NCBI GenBank assembly: GCA_944989445.1
Contig: CALYLW010000057.1
Location: forward strand, 1,596,984-1,660,983
Direction: 5' to 3'
Source of the DNA: Ampullaceana balthica
Lineage: Eukaryota; Mollusca; Gastropoda; Lymnaeidae
Length of the DNA: 64,000 nucleotides
The notes beneath the pieces were generated by a model that saw only the letters and a list, made by a program, of their open reading frames with translations, was not told the origin of the DNA and made no database searches. Both the position numbers and the translations under genes were made by a program. Positions 22,113 to 34,632 of this stretch are shown here, in pieces (the stretch's first letter is position 1; each line of letters begins with the position of its first letter).

Positions 22113-23870
22113 AGTTTCATTCTCGACCCAATGAGCGATTCTGTATCCCCTCCCTCCCCCACCCCCAAACGTCTGACCTGCAAGCCCCCCCCCCTCTACG
22201 GCTGACCGGACCACGCAACTATTTCTCTGGAAGCCGGCCAATGGTAACGGTCCATGCAAATAGGCTGCCACTGGGAGACCAAGAGTTGTCCGGCGGCACA
22301 GTTGCCAAACGAAACACACTGACGTCATCTCATTGTTTGAACGATAACACAACAGGCGGGTGCATCATTTTCGTTTTCATTAACGAAAAATTCCCTCCAA
22401 TAAAAAAACAATAATAATAAAGATGAGGTTATATTAACACATTTTAACCACCGAGGCAGTGTGACCTTCTGACCAGACGACGTTCATGTGGTGTGATAGT
22501 GAACTCAACAGCACGCAATATGAAAATCAGATAACCGCGCTCAGTATAATTCATAGGGTCACGACGAGTGCGACTGCTGCGTTACAAGTACGTGGAATGG
22601 TTATTTGTCGGGCTTTGTCTCCATTCCAACATGGCGAAGTAAGAACCCGCGGAGTGAAGCTTTTTAGTAGATAACAGTCAGCAAGTGTGTACAAATAACA
22701 ATTCCGTTTTACAGTATGGTAACTAAGATAGGCGCATAGAACAGAGACAGCGCTGTTTACAGGCTCCGTGTCCCCAAGTTTCCCTGTACCAGAAGAAGAA
22801 GTCTATTCACATATGTTGTATGCAAATCTTAAATAACTAACTCCTTTGACATCGAGGCGGGGGTGCCGATACAATGGAAATTCTGTCTTAACCAACAAGG
22901 AATACAGTCAAGTGGTAGATAAAATAGCCAGATATTTCGTATGCGATCGATAACTTTAATTTTAAATTCACTACCCACCAGCACAGCCAGTTTTGTAAGC
23001 GCAGTGCTACTTGGTATTGGATAACCTGCGTTTCAATACATTTCCTGGCCGAAGCGTCTCACAAGTCATATTGAGAACCTTTGCTGTAGCACCCCCAGCC
23101 CCCCAAACAACTACGCACAGCTCTAACTGGCTATGACGTGGGGTCTGACAAGGAGTTTTCTCGCCAATATCTCAGGCCCAACTACTCGGCCGAAAGCTCA
23201 GACAAACCTCTTAGTCGCAAAGGAAATCAAACGAGTCTCTCCGCCCCACCAAATCTGTAGCAAGATGTGACAAGACAACCTCCAAGTTCTGACTAACCTT
23301 GCTTGATACGGACTTGTAGACCCAGTGGCGGAGCTGGTGCTAGTACCGCCAGAGTTGGGGTCGGGGGGGGGAGGGGGCAACATTTTTCCATCACCTGATT
23401 CCTCGAAGGTAAGAAATACCGTTGACCGAAAACGTCTCCACCTTTTGTTAGAGTAAGAGGAGAGAAAAAATGCCGCCCGCCCTCAATCCCCCCTCCACCT
23501 ACGCCGCTGATTAGAGCAAACGGTTTTAGCAAACAAGACTTCCGAATCCGTAGAAAACAATCAAAATATGACTTGTCACAGAATTCATTAAAGTTCAGCA
23601 CCTGCTATGAGTACAAGTGTGGAGACGGGTGAGGGAAGAGGGAAAAAATGGGGTGGGTGAACGGTGTGTGAGTTTGATTGTTTGTTAGTTTGTTTTTTGA
23701 TGGTTGGGGGGTGGGTAGTCGTACTAGATCAAGTATGTCAGAAGTTACAAGCAGAAGTTGATGGCACCATACAGTAATTCATTTCGCTCCGCTCCGCTGT
23801 CCCAGCAATAGTCAACTCAACTTCCAGGGCGATGAAATCGTGTAAGTTGTCAACACAAAACACAGAACAT
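22113..23870. other. No gene recognised
   Basis: Unique sequence, with G/C homopolymer runs near 22185 and 23360. No exon with both splice sites could be supported. Confidence 0.35.
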
Positions 23871-23874
23871 TACA

Positions 23875-23992
23875 CGCATACAAATATTGTCCGCATACAA
23901 ACATTACCCGCATACAAACATTGCCTGCATACAAACATTACCCGCATACAAACATTGCCCACTTACAAACATTGCCCGCTTACAAACATGCA
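23875..23992. repeat. Minisatellite, 17-bp unit
   Basis: Seven copies of cgcatacaaacattacc type. Confidence 0.9.
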
Positions 23993-24013
23993 CGGTTTCC
24001 CGTGATAGTACCG

Positions 24014-24550
24014 TGCTGGCTTGGTCGTGACGTCAAGGGTCAGGTGGGTTACTTCGGTTGTGACGTCAACGGTCAGGTGGGTTTCTTTGGTCGTGACGTC
24101 AACGGTCAGGTGGGTTTCTTTGGTCGTGACGTCAACGGTCAGGTGGGTTACTTTGGTCGTGACGTCAACGGTCAGGTGGGTTACTTTGGTCGTGACGTCA
24201 ACGGTCAGGTGGGTTACTTTGGTCGTGACGTCAACGGTCAGCTGGGTTACTTTGGTCGTGACGTCAACGGTCAGGTGGGTTACTTCGGTCGTGACGTCAA
24301 CGGTCAGCTGGGTTACTTTGGTCGTGACGTCAACGGTCAGGTGGGTTACTTTGGTCGTGACGTCAACGGTCAGGTGGGTTACTTTGGTCGTGACGTCAAC
24401 GGTCAGGTGGGTTACTTTGGTCGTGACGTCAACGGTCAGGTGGGTTACTTTGGTCGTGACGTCAACGGTCAGGTGGGTTACTTTGGTCGTGACGTCAACG
24501 GTCAGGTGGGTTACTTTGGTCGTGACGTCAACGGTCAGGTGGGTTACTTC
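24014..24550. repeat. Minisatellite, 33-bp unit, one TGACGTCA per unit
   Basis: About 16 copies containing 'ggtcgtgacgtcaacggtca' and 'ggtgggttac'. Each unit carries the 8-bp palindrome TGACGTCA, the cyclic-AMP response element consensus recognised by CREB/ATF bZIP proteins. Open frames of 195-250 codons on both strands reflect the 11-codon period only. Confidence 0.95.
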
Positions 24551-24847
24551 TACCACGGATGTCTGTCGTCTGCTCGTACTCGCCATCCTGACAAACGCCA
24601 ACCGTTAAAACATCGTTCAATCAGCGGGACATCTGACGCTTTACGGGACATGGAGCGTTTTACGGGACATTAGGTGCTGATCATTGATCAAGAAAAATTA
24701 AATACGATACTTTTTTGGGGGGTCAAACTCCCGTCGCTCGACTCCATCATTCCCTTCAACACTTGATGGAGATCTCCTTGCATCAATCCAACAGAAGATC
24801 TTCGCTGTTCGTTATAATCGTTTAATGTCATCGATAAATTATACGTG

Positions 24848-25617
24848 GCTAGTTGGCGAGGCAGGCCCGACGGGACTTTACGGCGAGGCAGGCCCGACGG
24901 GACTTTACGGCGAGGCAGGCCCGACGGGGCTTAAGGCGAGGCAGGCCCGACGGGACTTTACGGCGAGGGAGGCACGACGGGGCTTTACGGCGAGGGAGGC
25001 CCGACGGGGCTTTACGGCGAGGGAGGCCCGACGGGGCTTTACGGCGAGGGAGGCCCGACGGGGCTTTACGGCGAGGGAGGCCCGACGGGGCTTTACGGCG
25101 AGGCAGGCCCGACGGGGCTTTACGGCGAGGCAGGCCCGACGGGGCATTACGGCGAGGCAGGTCCGACGGGGCATTACGGCGAGGCAGGCCCGACGGGGCT
25201 TTACGGCGAGGCAGGCCCGACGGGGCTTTACGGCGAGGCAGGCCCGACGGGGCTTTACGGCGAGGCAGGCCCGACGGGACTTTACGGCGAGGCAGGCACG
25301 ACGGGGCTTTACGGCGAGGGAGGCCCGACGGGGCTTTACGGCGAGGGAGGCCCGACGGGGCTTTACGGCGAGGGAGGCACGACGTGGCTTTACGGCGAGG
25401 GAGGCCCGACGGGGCTTTACGGCGAGGCAGGCCCGACGGGGCTTTACGGCGAGGCAGGCCCGACGGGGCATTACGGCGAGGCAGGTCCGACGGGGCATTA
25501 CGGCGAGGCAGGCCCGACGGGGCTTTACGGCGAGGCAGGCCCGACGGGGCTTTACGGCGAGGCAGGCCCGACGGGGCTTTACGGCGAGGCAGGCCCGACG
25601 GGGCTTTACGGCGACTG
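24848..25617. repeat. Minisatellite, 27-bp unit with 324-bp higher-order repeat
   Basis: About 28 copies containing 'ggcgaggcaggcccgacggg'. Rare variants recur exactly 324 bp (12 units) apart: 'ggtccgac' at 25160 and 25484, 'ggcacgac' at 24971 and 25295, 'cgggac' at 24951 and 25275. A 12-unit block was therefore duplicated. Frames up to 356 codons are artefacts. Confidence 0.97.
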
Positions 25618-25700
25618 ACGATCACAACGTCATTCCAATTGATCTGTTGTTAAAACAACGTTTCAGATTTGGAGGCGATAGGCACTACCGGGTGGACAAC

Positions 25701-26230
25701 CAGGGTTGCCAGATTGTAATTTGGGTAAAAGGCCAAACTGACTGCCAAAAAAGGCCAAACTTATGTTATATGAAAAATGTCAACAAAAATGACGTCACGC
25801 ACCTAGGGGGCGGGAGGGGTCACAGATTTGTGGTGATGTATGGCGAGGGGGAGGGTGCTTTTAAGAACTGTGACGTCATATTGGAAAGGGTCTAGCTTTT
25901 GATTATGTGTGACGAGAGGTGGGGGGGGGGAATACATTGAAAAATCTGCCAAAATAGCGTGACATCATTTATTAAAACTTTTTAATCTCTAACATACACG
26001 TAAGCTATTCAAACATAGAAAATAATTAATAAGGTTAATGACTTATTGGCGAATTAAAAAAAAATTGAGATAAAGATTATTTTTATATATATTTAAAATA
26101 TATATAATTTTTTTTAAAGAAAAGGCCAAAAAAAGGCCAAAAAGCCAAAAAATAATTTTAAGGCCAAACCCTCTTAAAAAAGGCCAAATTTTGAGAATTT
26201 GGCCTTAAAAAGGCCAATATGGCAACCCTG
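25701..26230. mobile_element. hAT-type non-autonomous element, 530 bp, perfect TSD
   Basis: Ends cagggttgccagatt and aatatggcaaccctg, with a perfect 8-bp duplication tggacaac (25693-25700 and 26231-26238). The interior has repeated 'aaaggccaaa' motifs near both ends and a nested TGACGTCA-rich MITE at 25783-25975. Confidence 0.95.
25783..25975. mobile_element. Nested MITE with TGACGTCA-containing ends
   Basis: Starts 'atgacgtcacgcacc' and ends 'gcgtgacatcattta', with internal 'aagaactgtgacgtcat' and G-rich runs. It shares these blocks with copies at 46745, 52931 and 62685. Confidence 0.7.
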
Positions 26231-26484
26231 TGGACAACTATCAATACAAGCGGTGGCCCGGGTTTTCAAAGCTTCGTCACGGTCGGGTTGGGGGGGGGGA
26301 TACCTTTGGTGACACGTGCCCTGGGGCGGGGGGGGGAGATTTGTTTAAAGCATGAATATGAACCAAAAAACTTGGGTAAGCCGGGAATTACGAGTTCACT
26401 TAACTAAGATTACCTGCCTCTCGGTCGTCGTGTTCGTAAACGGCACTGCAACTGCAACGGGACATGGAGACTTTTACACGATTC

Positions 26485-26852
26485 AATCATCGGCCGTTGA
26501 TCAAAGATCTGGTCATACAATCATCGGCCGCTGATCAAAGATCTGGACATTCAATCATCGGCCGTTGATCAAAGATCTGGTCATTCAATCATCAGCCGTT
26601 GATCAAAGATCTGGTCATTCAATCATCAGCCGTTGATCAAAGATCTGGTCATACAATCATCGGCCGCTGATCAAAGATCTGGTCATTCAATCATCAGCCG
26701 CTGATCAAAGATCTGGTCATTCAATCATCAGCCGTTAATCAAAGATCTGGTCATTCAATCATCAGCCGCTGATCAAAGATCTGGTCATTCAATCATCAGC
26801 CGCTGATCAAAGATCTGGTCATTCAATCATCAGCCGCTGATCAAAGATCGGG
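26485..26852. repeat. Minisatellite, 34-bp unit
   Basis: About 11 copies containing 'gctgatcaaagatctggtca' and 'tcaatcatc'. Each unit has ggccgctgatc/gatcaaagatc half-palindromes. Confidence 0.95.
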
Positions 26853-27014
26853 TCATGTTGGTTTTCTTGATTGCGGCGACTGCTTTTTTTCCGACGCGTG
26901 ACAGTCAGGAAACAAGCGACATACAAGACAACATATCTGGAGTTGAATCATCGCTGACCGACCGTGAAATAGTGAGAAAATTGATTTGTTTATTTAAAAC
27001 ATGACGCCAGTAGG

Positions 27015-27190
27015 GAGATGATTTTTAACTCTGGCGACAACATGGCTTTTAACTCTAACGAGAACATGGCTTTTAACTCTGGCGACAACATGGCTTTTAC
27101 CTCTGGCGACAACATGGCTTTTAACTCTAACGAGAACATGGCTTTTAACTCTGGCGACAACATGGCTTTTAACTCTGGCTGCAACGTGTA
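27015..27190. repeat. Minisatellite, 24-bp unit
   Basis: Seven copies around 'ggcttttaactctggcgaca', with an 'ctctaacgaga' variant at two positions 72 bp apart. Confidence 0.92.
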
Positions 27191-27429
27191 GTTGGCCACG
27201 CGGTTTACTTGTTTTTCCCCGTGACATGTGGCGTGTTGAAATGGTCAACAAACAGATAGGTTGTTGTACTCGCAGGTGAACAAACGGAAAGATCGACAGG
27301 GAATGGCTGCACTGCGGGCGCCCGCAATCGTGCATGTCACGTGACTGAAATATGGAAATATTAGATCCCACGTCTAGCGAAAAGTATGTTGTTAAGCTGA
27401 TTGGGGATGTGAAAGTAGAAATTGGATTT

Positions 27430-27585
27430 TAACGTTAATCTAGACTTTAGACGCATTATGCTAGACTTTTGTGGTGTTAAACTAAAGATCATATGTGCTA
27501 AAATATACACTGGAGGTGTTTATCTCGACATTAGATGTGTTTAACTAGACATTAGAGGTGTTTAACTAGACATTTTAAGTGTTAA
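27430..27585. repeat. Degenerate ~21-bp repeat
   Basis: Diverged copies of 'ctagacattagaggtgttta'. Confidence 0.6.
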
Positions 27586-28321
27586 ACAGCATCACATGAC
27601 ACCGTGGTGGGGACGTTTCCAAGTTTGATAGCCGTGGCCCGTCACATCGCCATGGATCAGACCTGTGTTACGGAATGTGAAGTGGACGAGTTACATGAAC
27701 AACTTGTTGCACCCCCTCCGCCCGTCCCCTCCCCCACCCCCTCCACCGACGAATGACGTGACACTGGTAGTTTTAATGGGCTCCCTGTGGCCGTAATTAT
27801 AGCCAGAGGTTAATGGCGGCGGTCGTGTTTTAAACCTTCCTCGGTGACCTCCAATTATATCTGAGCAGGTTTTTAATGACAACCTTTTGTTCACTGTGGA
27901 TATTGATGGGGCGGGGTGAGGGGGCGGGGTGAGGGGGCGGGGCGAGGGGGGATTAATTAATCTTCAGTTATTTTCTTATTCTTAATTGTTAATACCATCC
28001 AACAGCCCCATGAAATAACGCAACAGTTCCGTGTAACAGCAGCTGTGCTTATGTCAGGTTTTCTTTGTCTCTTTGGATTCTACTTTTGGAGTCAGCGTTA
28101 ACGAACTCTGTCTAAAGGGTTGAATGGTCGAGGTAAAAGATTATGGGGGGAGGGGGGGTGTTAGAGAGAGACTGAAGAAAAGAAGTCTCAGCAAAAATGT
28201 AACTGAAAAAAAAACATAACAGCAAAAAGATAACTGGAAAAAAAATTGCAAAAAGATAACTGGAAAACATTGTATTACAGCAAAAAGGGTTGCAGCAACA
28301 ACAAAAAACAAAAATAAGACA
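27586..28321. other. No gene recognised
   Basis: Includes a short G-rich repeat (ggggcggggtgag, about 27908-27950). An ATG in strong context at 27652 opens only 35 codons, ending in a proline-rich run; no splice donor supports it as an exon. Confidence 0.35.
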
Positions 28322-28324
28322 GTA

Positions 28325-28416
<92 letters not shown>

Positions 28417-28421
28417 TTGTA
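28322..28421. repeat. CT/GA microsatellite
   Basis: About 100 bp of (ct)n with few interruptions. Confidence 0.95.
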
Positions 28422-28683
28422 GTATCGCAACATTCCAAATATTAATCTCCATAATGGCTCCCCAAACAAGACCAGTAAATTGTTATTTTTTCAAACGCAT
28501 CAATGCGACTTTCTCAGCTCATCCTGCGGTCCCTAACTAAACACAACAGCAACACAACGGTCAAATGAGGGGAGTTGCGGCTGTGTTCATTAGGGCTGCG
28601 ATTCGTCATCACCTGAAATTTTATTTGGTACAGAAACCATCTGCCAGTAAATGGCTTATTAACAACCATTCTAATCCAAACAC

Positions 28684-28733
28684 GCGCGGTGACAGGTCGC
28701 GCGGTGACAGGTCGCGCGGTGACAGGTCGCGTG
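28684..28733. repeat. Minisatellite, 15-bp unit, 3 copies
   Basis: Copies of cgcggtgacaggtcg. Confidence 0.85.
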
Positions 28734-28954
28734 GGCTCGGTCAATGATACAAAACGAATGTGTAATTTTATTAATTACATTTAAACACAATTAAGGTTAG
28801 CGCCTGGTCACAAACTGTTCGCTTTGAAGATATTAAAGACCGATACCAACCCTCCCCTCTTTAAACACCTTCCAGGGGAACTAACAAGAGGGGCACGAAA
28901 CCAAAGGACCTGGCCCGTGATGTGTGTCTTGTATCATTTGATCGGTGGCAAAGT

Positions 28955-29032
28955 AAGGTGATGGTACCCAGCAGACCAACAGTGAGGTGATGGTACCCAG
29001 CAGACCAACAGTGAGATGATGGTACCCAGAAG
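28955..29032. repeat. Minisatellite, 29-bp unit, interrupted by a MITE
   Basis: Nearly three copies containing 'ggtacccagcagaccaaca'. The next copy is split by the insertion at 29033-29229 and resumes as cccagcagaccaa at 29230. Confidence 0.85.
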
Positions 29033-29229
29033 CAATGTTCCCTTTAAGCTGCGCGGCTGAGCGGCCGCGTAGATACCTGACCGATGCCGCGCAGCACTTT
29101 TGAATTACCGCACTGCAAACTTTGTAAAATATTGCACAAAAAATGGATGCTGGGCAACTTTGCGCACCAGTTTGTTTTTTTGTTTTTTTTACTTTGCACA
29201 CGGACCAACGAACCTTAGAGGGAACATTG
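29033..29229. mobile_element. hAT MITE of the caatgttccc family
   Basis: Starts caatgttccctttaagctgc and ends cttagagggaacattg. Target duplication cccagaag/cccagcag (7 of 8). Confidence 0.92.
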
Positions 29230-30009
29230 CCCAGCAGACCAAAAGCCTCGACGCCACAAAGTCCAACACCCTTCTACATCCGCTGTTCTGTCGTAGGACG
29301 GGTATTGCTACACGAAGATCCCGCCCGGCGCGATGGAATGGCCACCGAGCAGCCAGCAACTGTGAGCTCAAGTTAGGACAGATGGACGAGACGATAGTCC
29401 GACCAGGCCAACAAGACGATAGTCCGACCGACCAGGCCAACGACCGTTACGTGAGGCGTAGGGAACGGGAAGTGTATGAGATCGAATGGCGGATGTCAAT
29501 AGAGAGAAAATGAACGAGGCCAAAAGAGAAAGTCGGGGAATAGACTTGACTTAGGTGTGAGTGCTGCATAATTGTCTTTGTCATATAGTAGATAATCCAG
29601 ATAAGAATAGGCTAATTTATTCAAAAGGAGAGAAATGGTGTAACATGTCACCAACAATAACCAGCTGTGTTTGCGCACCATATGGTCCAATATGGTAATA
29701 CCACAAACGTATAGAGAGCAGTTTGTATTCCACAAATCCTATCAGCGGTGATGTGAGATTTTGAGTTATGGCTGCTTTGAATGCGCATTCAGTACTGATA
29801 TCGGGGTCTTCAGTGAAAGGTTTATGGATTTAGTGTTGCAGCTGTAACTGTTAAGTCGATTGTGAAAAAGCAATGTGTCAGACTCCTCACTCGAAAATAT
29901 CCAAATGACCAACAAAGTCACATGACGCAATATGTGCTGATGGCTTGCTGGTTGGTGCCCATTCTAAACAACTAGATCAGAGCAAACATGGGGATCGGGG
30001 GCTGTAGGC
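29230..30009. other. No gene recognised
   Basis: Contains a short direct repeat 'agacgatagtccgacc' (29390-29435). Frames of 77-137 codons start inside the adjacent MITE and have no domain. Confidence 0.4.
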
Positions 30010-30177
30010 TAATGCACCCTTTAAGCTGCTGCGCGGCCGCGAAGATATCTGACCGAAGCCGCACAGCAGTTTAGAATTACCGCGCAGCAAAAAATCTTGT
30101 ACAAAAATGGATGATGTGCAACTTTGCACACGCGTTTTACTTTGCACATGGAACAACGAACCTTAGAGGGAACATTG
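30010..30177. mobile_element. hAT MITE of the caatgttccc family, left end mutated
   Basis: The left end is changed (taatgcaccctttaagctgc); the right end is intact (cttagagggaacattg). Target duplication ctgtaggc (30002-30009) and ctgtcggc (30178-30185), 7 of 8. Confidence 0.88.
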
Positions 30178-30185
30178 CTGTCGGC

Positions 30186-30568
30186 CATAGTGTTACAGGC
30201 CGCAGCGACGGATTGACACTGCGATAGTGTCCAACAAAGATTGGGAGACACACACACAAATAAAACCAACAACATTAAACACATGTCGACTGGCTCTAGC
30301 TTTCAAACAGTTGGGGAGACAACACTTGTCTTCTCCCTCCGACCATCCACAAAACCCCCAGTTCCTCACACCCTCGGTGAGTGATCCTTGCGACCAACGA
30401 AGTAACCTCTCCACATAACATATCACAAATCCGCTTAAAATAGAATTATCAAAACATTAATCGTGAGCCCTCATTATATGGAATAGCAAGAAGGAAAATA
30501 ACTTCCTTTTTCTCAAAATATTCTTAAATTACAAATCTGTGAAAAGAAATAAAATAAACTTGCGAACT
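30186..30568. other. No gene recognised
   Basis: Unique sequence between the MITE and the arrays. Confidence 0.4.
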
Positions 30569-30787
30569 GGAATGTTGTATGTATGTTGTATGTATGTTGT
30601 ATGTATGTTGTATGTATGTTGTATGTATGTTGTATGTATGTTGTATGTATGTTGTATGTATGTTGTATGTATGTTGTATGTATGTTGTATGTATGTTGTA
30701 TGTATGTTGTATGTATGTTGTATGTATGTTGTATGTATGTTGTATGTATGTTGTATGTATGTTGTATGTATGTTGTATGTATGTTGT
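30569..30787. repeat. Minisatellite, 11-bp unit
   Basis: About 20 virtually perfect copies of gttgtatgtat. Confidence 0.97.
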
Positions 30788-30849
30788 TTTATGATAAGTT
30801 TGTAGCAATGCTTCTGTAACAGATAGATATCTACCAGATCATTACCCGA

Positions 30850-33800
30850 TGTAACAACTAAACATCTACCAGTACCCACTGTAACAATCAGACATCTACC
30901 AGTAACCACTGTAACAATCAGACATCTACCAGTAACCACTGTAACAATCAGACATCTACCAGTAACCACTGTAACAATCAGACATCTACCAGTAACCACT
31001 GTAACAATCAGACATCTACCAGTAACCACTGTAACAATCAGACATCTACCAGTAACCACTGTAACAATCAGACATCTACCAGTAACCACTGTAACAATCA
31101 GACATCTACCAGTAACCACTGTAACAATCAGACATCTACCAGTAACCACTGTAACAATCAGACATCTACCAGTAACCACTGTAACAATCAGACATCTACC
31201 AGTAACCACTGTAACAATCAGACATCTACCAGTAACCACTGTAACAATCAGACATCTACCAGTAACCACTGTAACAATCAGACATCTACCAGTACCCACT
31301 GTAACAATCAGACATCTACCAGTAACCCACTGTAACAATCAGACATCTACCAGTAACCACTGTAACAATCAGACATCTACCAGTAACCACTGTAACAATC
31401 AGACATCTACCAGTAACCACTGTAACAATCAGACATCTACCAGTAACCACTGTAACAATCAGACATCTACCAGTAACCACTGTAACAATCAGACATCTAC
31501 CAGTAACCACTGTAACAATCAGACATCTACCAGTAACCACTGTAACAAATAGACATCTACCAGTAACCACTGTAACAATTAGACATCTACCAGTAACCAC
31601 TGTAACAAATAGACATCTACCAGTAACCACTGTAACAATCAGACATCTACCAGTAACCACTGTAACAATCAGACATCTACCAGTAACCACTGTAACAATC
31701 AGACATCTACCAGTAACCACTGTAACAATCAGACATCTACCAGTAACCACTGTAACAATCAGACATCTACCAGTAACCACTGTAACAATCAGACATCTAC
31801 CAGTAACCACTGTAACAATCAGACATCTACCAGTAACCACTGTAACAATCAGACATCTACCAGTAACCACTGTAACAATCAGACATCTACCAGTAACCAC
31901 TGTAACAATCAGACATCTACCAGTAACCACTGTAACAATCAGACATCTACCAGTAACCACTGTAACAATCAGACATCTACCAGCACCCACTGTAACAATC
32001 AGACATCTACCAGTAACCACTGTAACAAATAGACATCTACCAGTAACCACTGTAACAATCAGACATCTACCAGTAACCACTGTAACAATCAGACATCTAC
32101 CAGTAACCACTGTAACAATCAGACATCTACCAGTAACCACTGTAACAATCAGACATCTACCAGTAACCACTGTAACAATCAGACATCTACCAGTAACCAC
32201 TGTAACAATCAGACATCTACCAGTAACCACTGTAACAATCAGACATCTACCAGTAACCACTGTAACAATCAGACATCTACCAGTAACCACTGTAACAATC
32301 AGACATCTACCAGTAACCACTGTAACAATCAGACATCTACCAGTACCCACTGTAACAATCAGACATCTACCAGTAACCACTGTAACAAATAGACATCTAC
32401 CAGTAACCACTGTAACAAATAGACATCTACCAGTAACCACTGTAACAATCAGACATCTACCAGTAACCACTGTAACAATCAGACATCTACCAGTAACCAC
32501 TGTAACAATCAGACATCTACCAGTAACCACTGTAACAATTAGACATCTACCAGTAACCACTGTAACAATCAGACATCTACCAGTACCCACTGTAACAATC
32601 AGACATCTACCAGTAACCACTGTAACAATCAGACATCTACCAGTAACCACTGTAACAATCAGACATCTACCAGTAACCACTGTAACAATCAGACATCTAC
32701 CAGTAACCACTGTAACAATCAGACATCTACCAGTAACCACTGTAACAATTAGACATCTACCAGTAACCACTGTAACAATCAGACATCTACCAGTAACCAC
32801 TGTAACAATTAGACATCTACCAGTAACCACTGTAACAATCAGACATCTACCAGTAACCACTGTAACAAATAGACATCTACCAGTAACCACTGTAACAATT
32901 AGACATCTACCAGTAACCACTGTAACAATCAGACATCTACCAGTAACCACTGTAACAATCAGACATCTACCAGCACCCACTGTAACAATCAGACATCTAC
33001 CAGTAACCACTGTAACTATCAGACATCTACCAGCACCCACTGTAACAATCAGACATCTACCAGTAACCACTGTAACAATCAGACATCTACCAGTAACCAC
33101 TGTAACAATCAGACATCTACCAGTAACCACTGTAACAACTAAACATCTGCCAGTACCCACTGTAACAATCAGACATCTACCAGTAACCACTGTAACAATC
33201 AGACATCTACCAGTAACCACTGTAACAATCAGACATCTACCAGTAACCACTGTAACAATCAGACATCTACCAGTAACCACTGTAACAACTAAACATCTGC
33301 CAGTACCCACTGTAACAATCAGACATATACCAGTAACCACTGTAACAATTAGACATCTACCAGTAACCACTGTAACTATCAGACATCTACCAGCACCCAC
33401 TGTAACAATTAGACATCTACCAGTAACCACTGTAACAATCAGACATCTACCAGTAACCACTGTAACAATCAGACATCTACCAGTAACCACTGTAACAAAT
33501 AGACATCTACCAGTAACCACTGTAACAATTAGACATCTACCAGTAACCACTGTAACAATCAGACATCTACCAGTAACCACTGTAACAATCAGACATCTAC
33601 CAGTAACCACTGTAACAATCAGACATCTACCAGTAACCACTGTAACAATCAGACATCTACCAGTAACCACTGTAACAATCAGACATCTATCAGTAACCAC
33701 TGTAACAATCAGACATCTACCAGTAACCACTGTGACAATTAGACATCTACCAGTAACCACTGTAACAATCAGACATCTACCAGTAACCACTGTAACAATC

Positions 33801-34266
33801 AGACATCTACCAGTAACCACTGTAACAATCAGACATCTACCAGTAACCACTGTAACAATCAGACATCTACCAGTAACCACTGTAACAATCAGACATCTAC
33901 CAGTAACCACTGTAACAATCAGACATCTACCAGTAACCACTGTAACAATCAGACATCTACCAGTAACCACTGTAACAATCAGACATCTACCAGTAACCAC
34001 TGTAACAATCAGACATCTACCAGTAACCACTGTAACAATCAGACATCTACCAGTAACCACTGTAACAATCAGACATCTACCAGTAACCACTGTAACAATC
34101 AGACATCTACCAGTAACCACTGTAACAATCAGACATCTACCAGTAACCACTGTAACAATCAGACATCTACCAGTAACCACTGTAACAATCAGACATCTAC
34201 CAGTAACCACTGTAACAATCAGACATCTACCAGTAACCACTGTAACAATCAGACATCTACCAGTAC
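30850..34266. repeat. 3.4-kb minisatellite, 30-bp unit, ~113 copies
   Basis: The unit contains 'cagacatctaccagtaacca' and 'ctgtaacaat'. The outer ~600 bp on each side are nearly invariant. Variants (caaat, cagcaccc, aactatc, aactaaacatctgcc) cluster between about 31540 and 33500. One extra C at 31321-31329 shifts the phase. Variant pairs recur 360 bp (aactatc at 33015 and 33375) and 150 bp apart (33136 and 33286), showing block duplications. Degenerate unit-like sequence at 30820-30870 may be the progenitor. The 974-codon minus-strand frame is a ten-residue periodic artefact. Confidence 0.98.
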
Positions 34267-34324
34267 CTATTGACTTGTTTTAAACACAAAAATTCATTTC
34301 TCAGACTTGCTGGTGGCACAATTA

Positions 34325-34458
34325 TAGTTTTTATTTTGTCCTGGGTTCCCGTGAACACTGTACTTTAATGCAGTGCTTCTCAAAGTGGTGGTAGTTTTTA
34401 TTTTGTCCAGGGTTCCCATGAACACTGTACTCTAATGCAGTGCTTCTCAAAGTGGTGG
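34325..34458. repeat. 67-bp tandem duplication spanning a MITE border
   Basis: Copies 34325-34391 and 34392-34458. Each holds ~46 bp of flank plus the first ~20 bp of the MITE (cagtgcttctcaaagtggtg). Confidence 0.9.
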
Positions 34459-34624
34459 TCCGCTGACCGTTGCCGGCCTGATAGCCATCCAATGCTGGTC
34501 CTCAGAAGTTACCAAGAAAGGACAGTTCGCTACCAGGTCAGTACAGGGAAAATAATTCACCAGTCCCTGGTGCAATGAAAAAATTCCTGCCGGTCCGCCA
34601 CACTAAAAAGTTTGAGTAGCACTG
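34438..34624. mobile_element. hAT MITE, 187 bp, TIR cagtgcttctcaaa
   Basis: Same length and family as the copy at 15332. Ends cagtgcttctcaaagtgg and aagtttgagtagcactg, with target duplication ctctaatg (34430-34437) and ctctaata (34625-34632). Confidence 0.93.
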
Positions 34625-34632
34625 CTCTAATA

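Noticed and set aside
20979..22352. 457-codon minus-strand frame with Gly/Cys/Arg-rich repeats
   Set aside because: Product of a stop-free 25-bp unit cycling through three phases; flanking parts show no protein features.
23921..25895. Long frames on both strands over the 33-bp and 27-bp arrays
   Set aside because: Simultaneous openness on both strands with strict 11- and 9-residue periods indicates tandem DNA, not coding sequence.
27652..27760. ATG in strong Kozak context opening a 35-codon frame
   Set aside because: Ends in a proline-rich, C-run stretch with no donor site; no supporting homology.
31316..34240. 974-codon minus-strand open frame
   Set aside because: It is the 30-bp array read in one phase: ten residues repeated about 97 times, ending where a one-base slip shifts the frame. 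No unique domain, signal or splice context.
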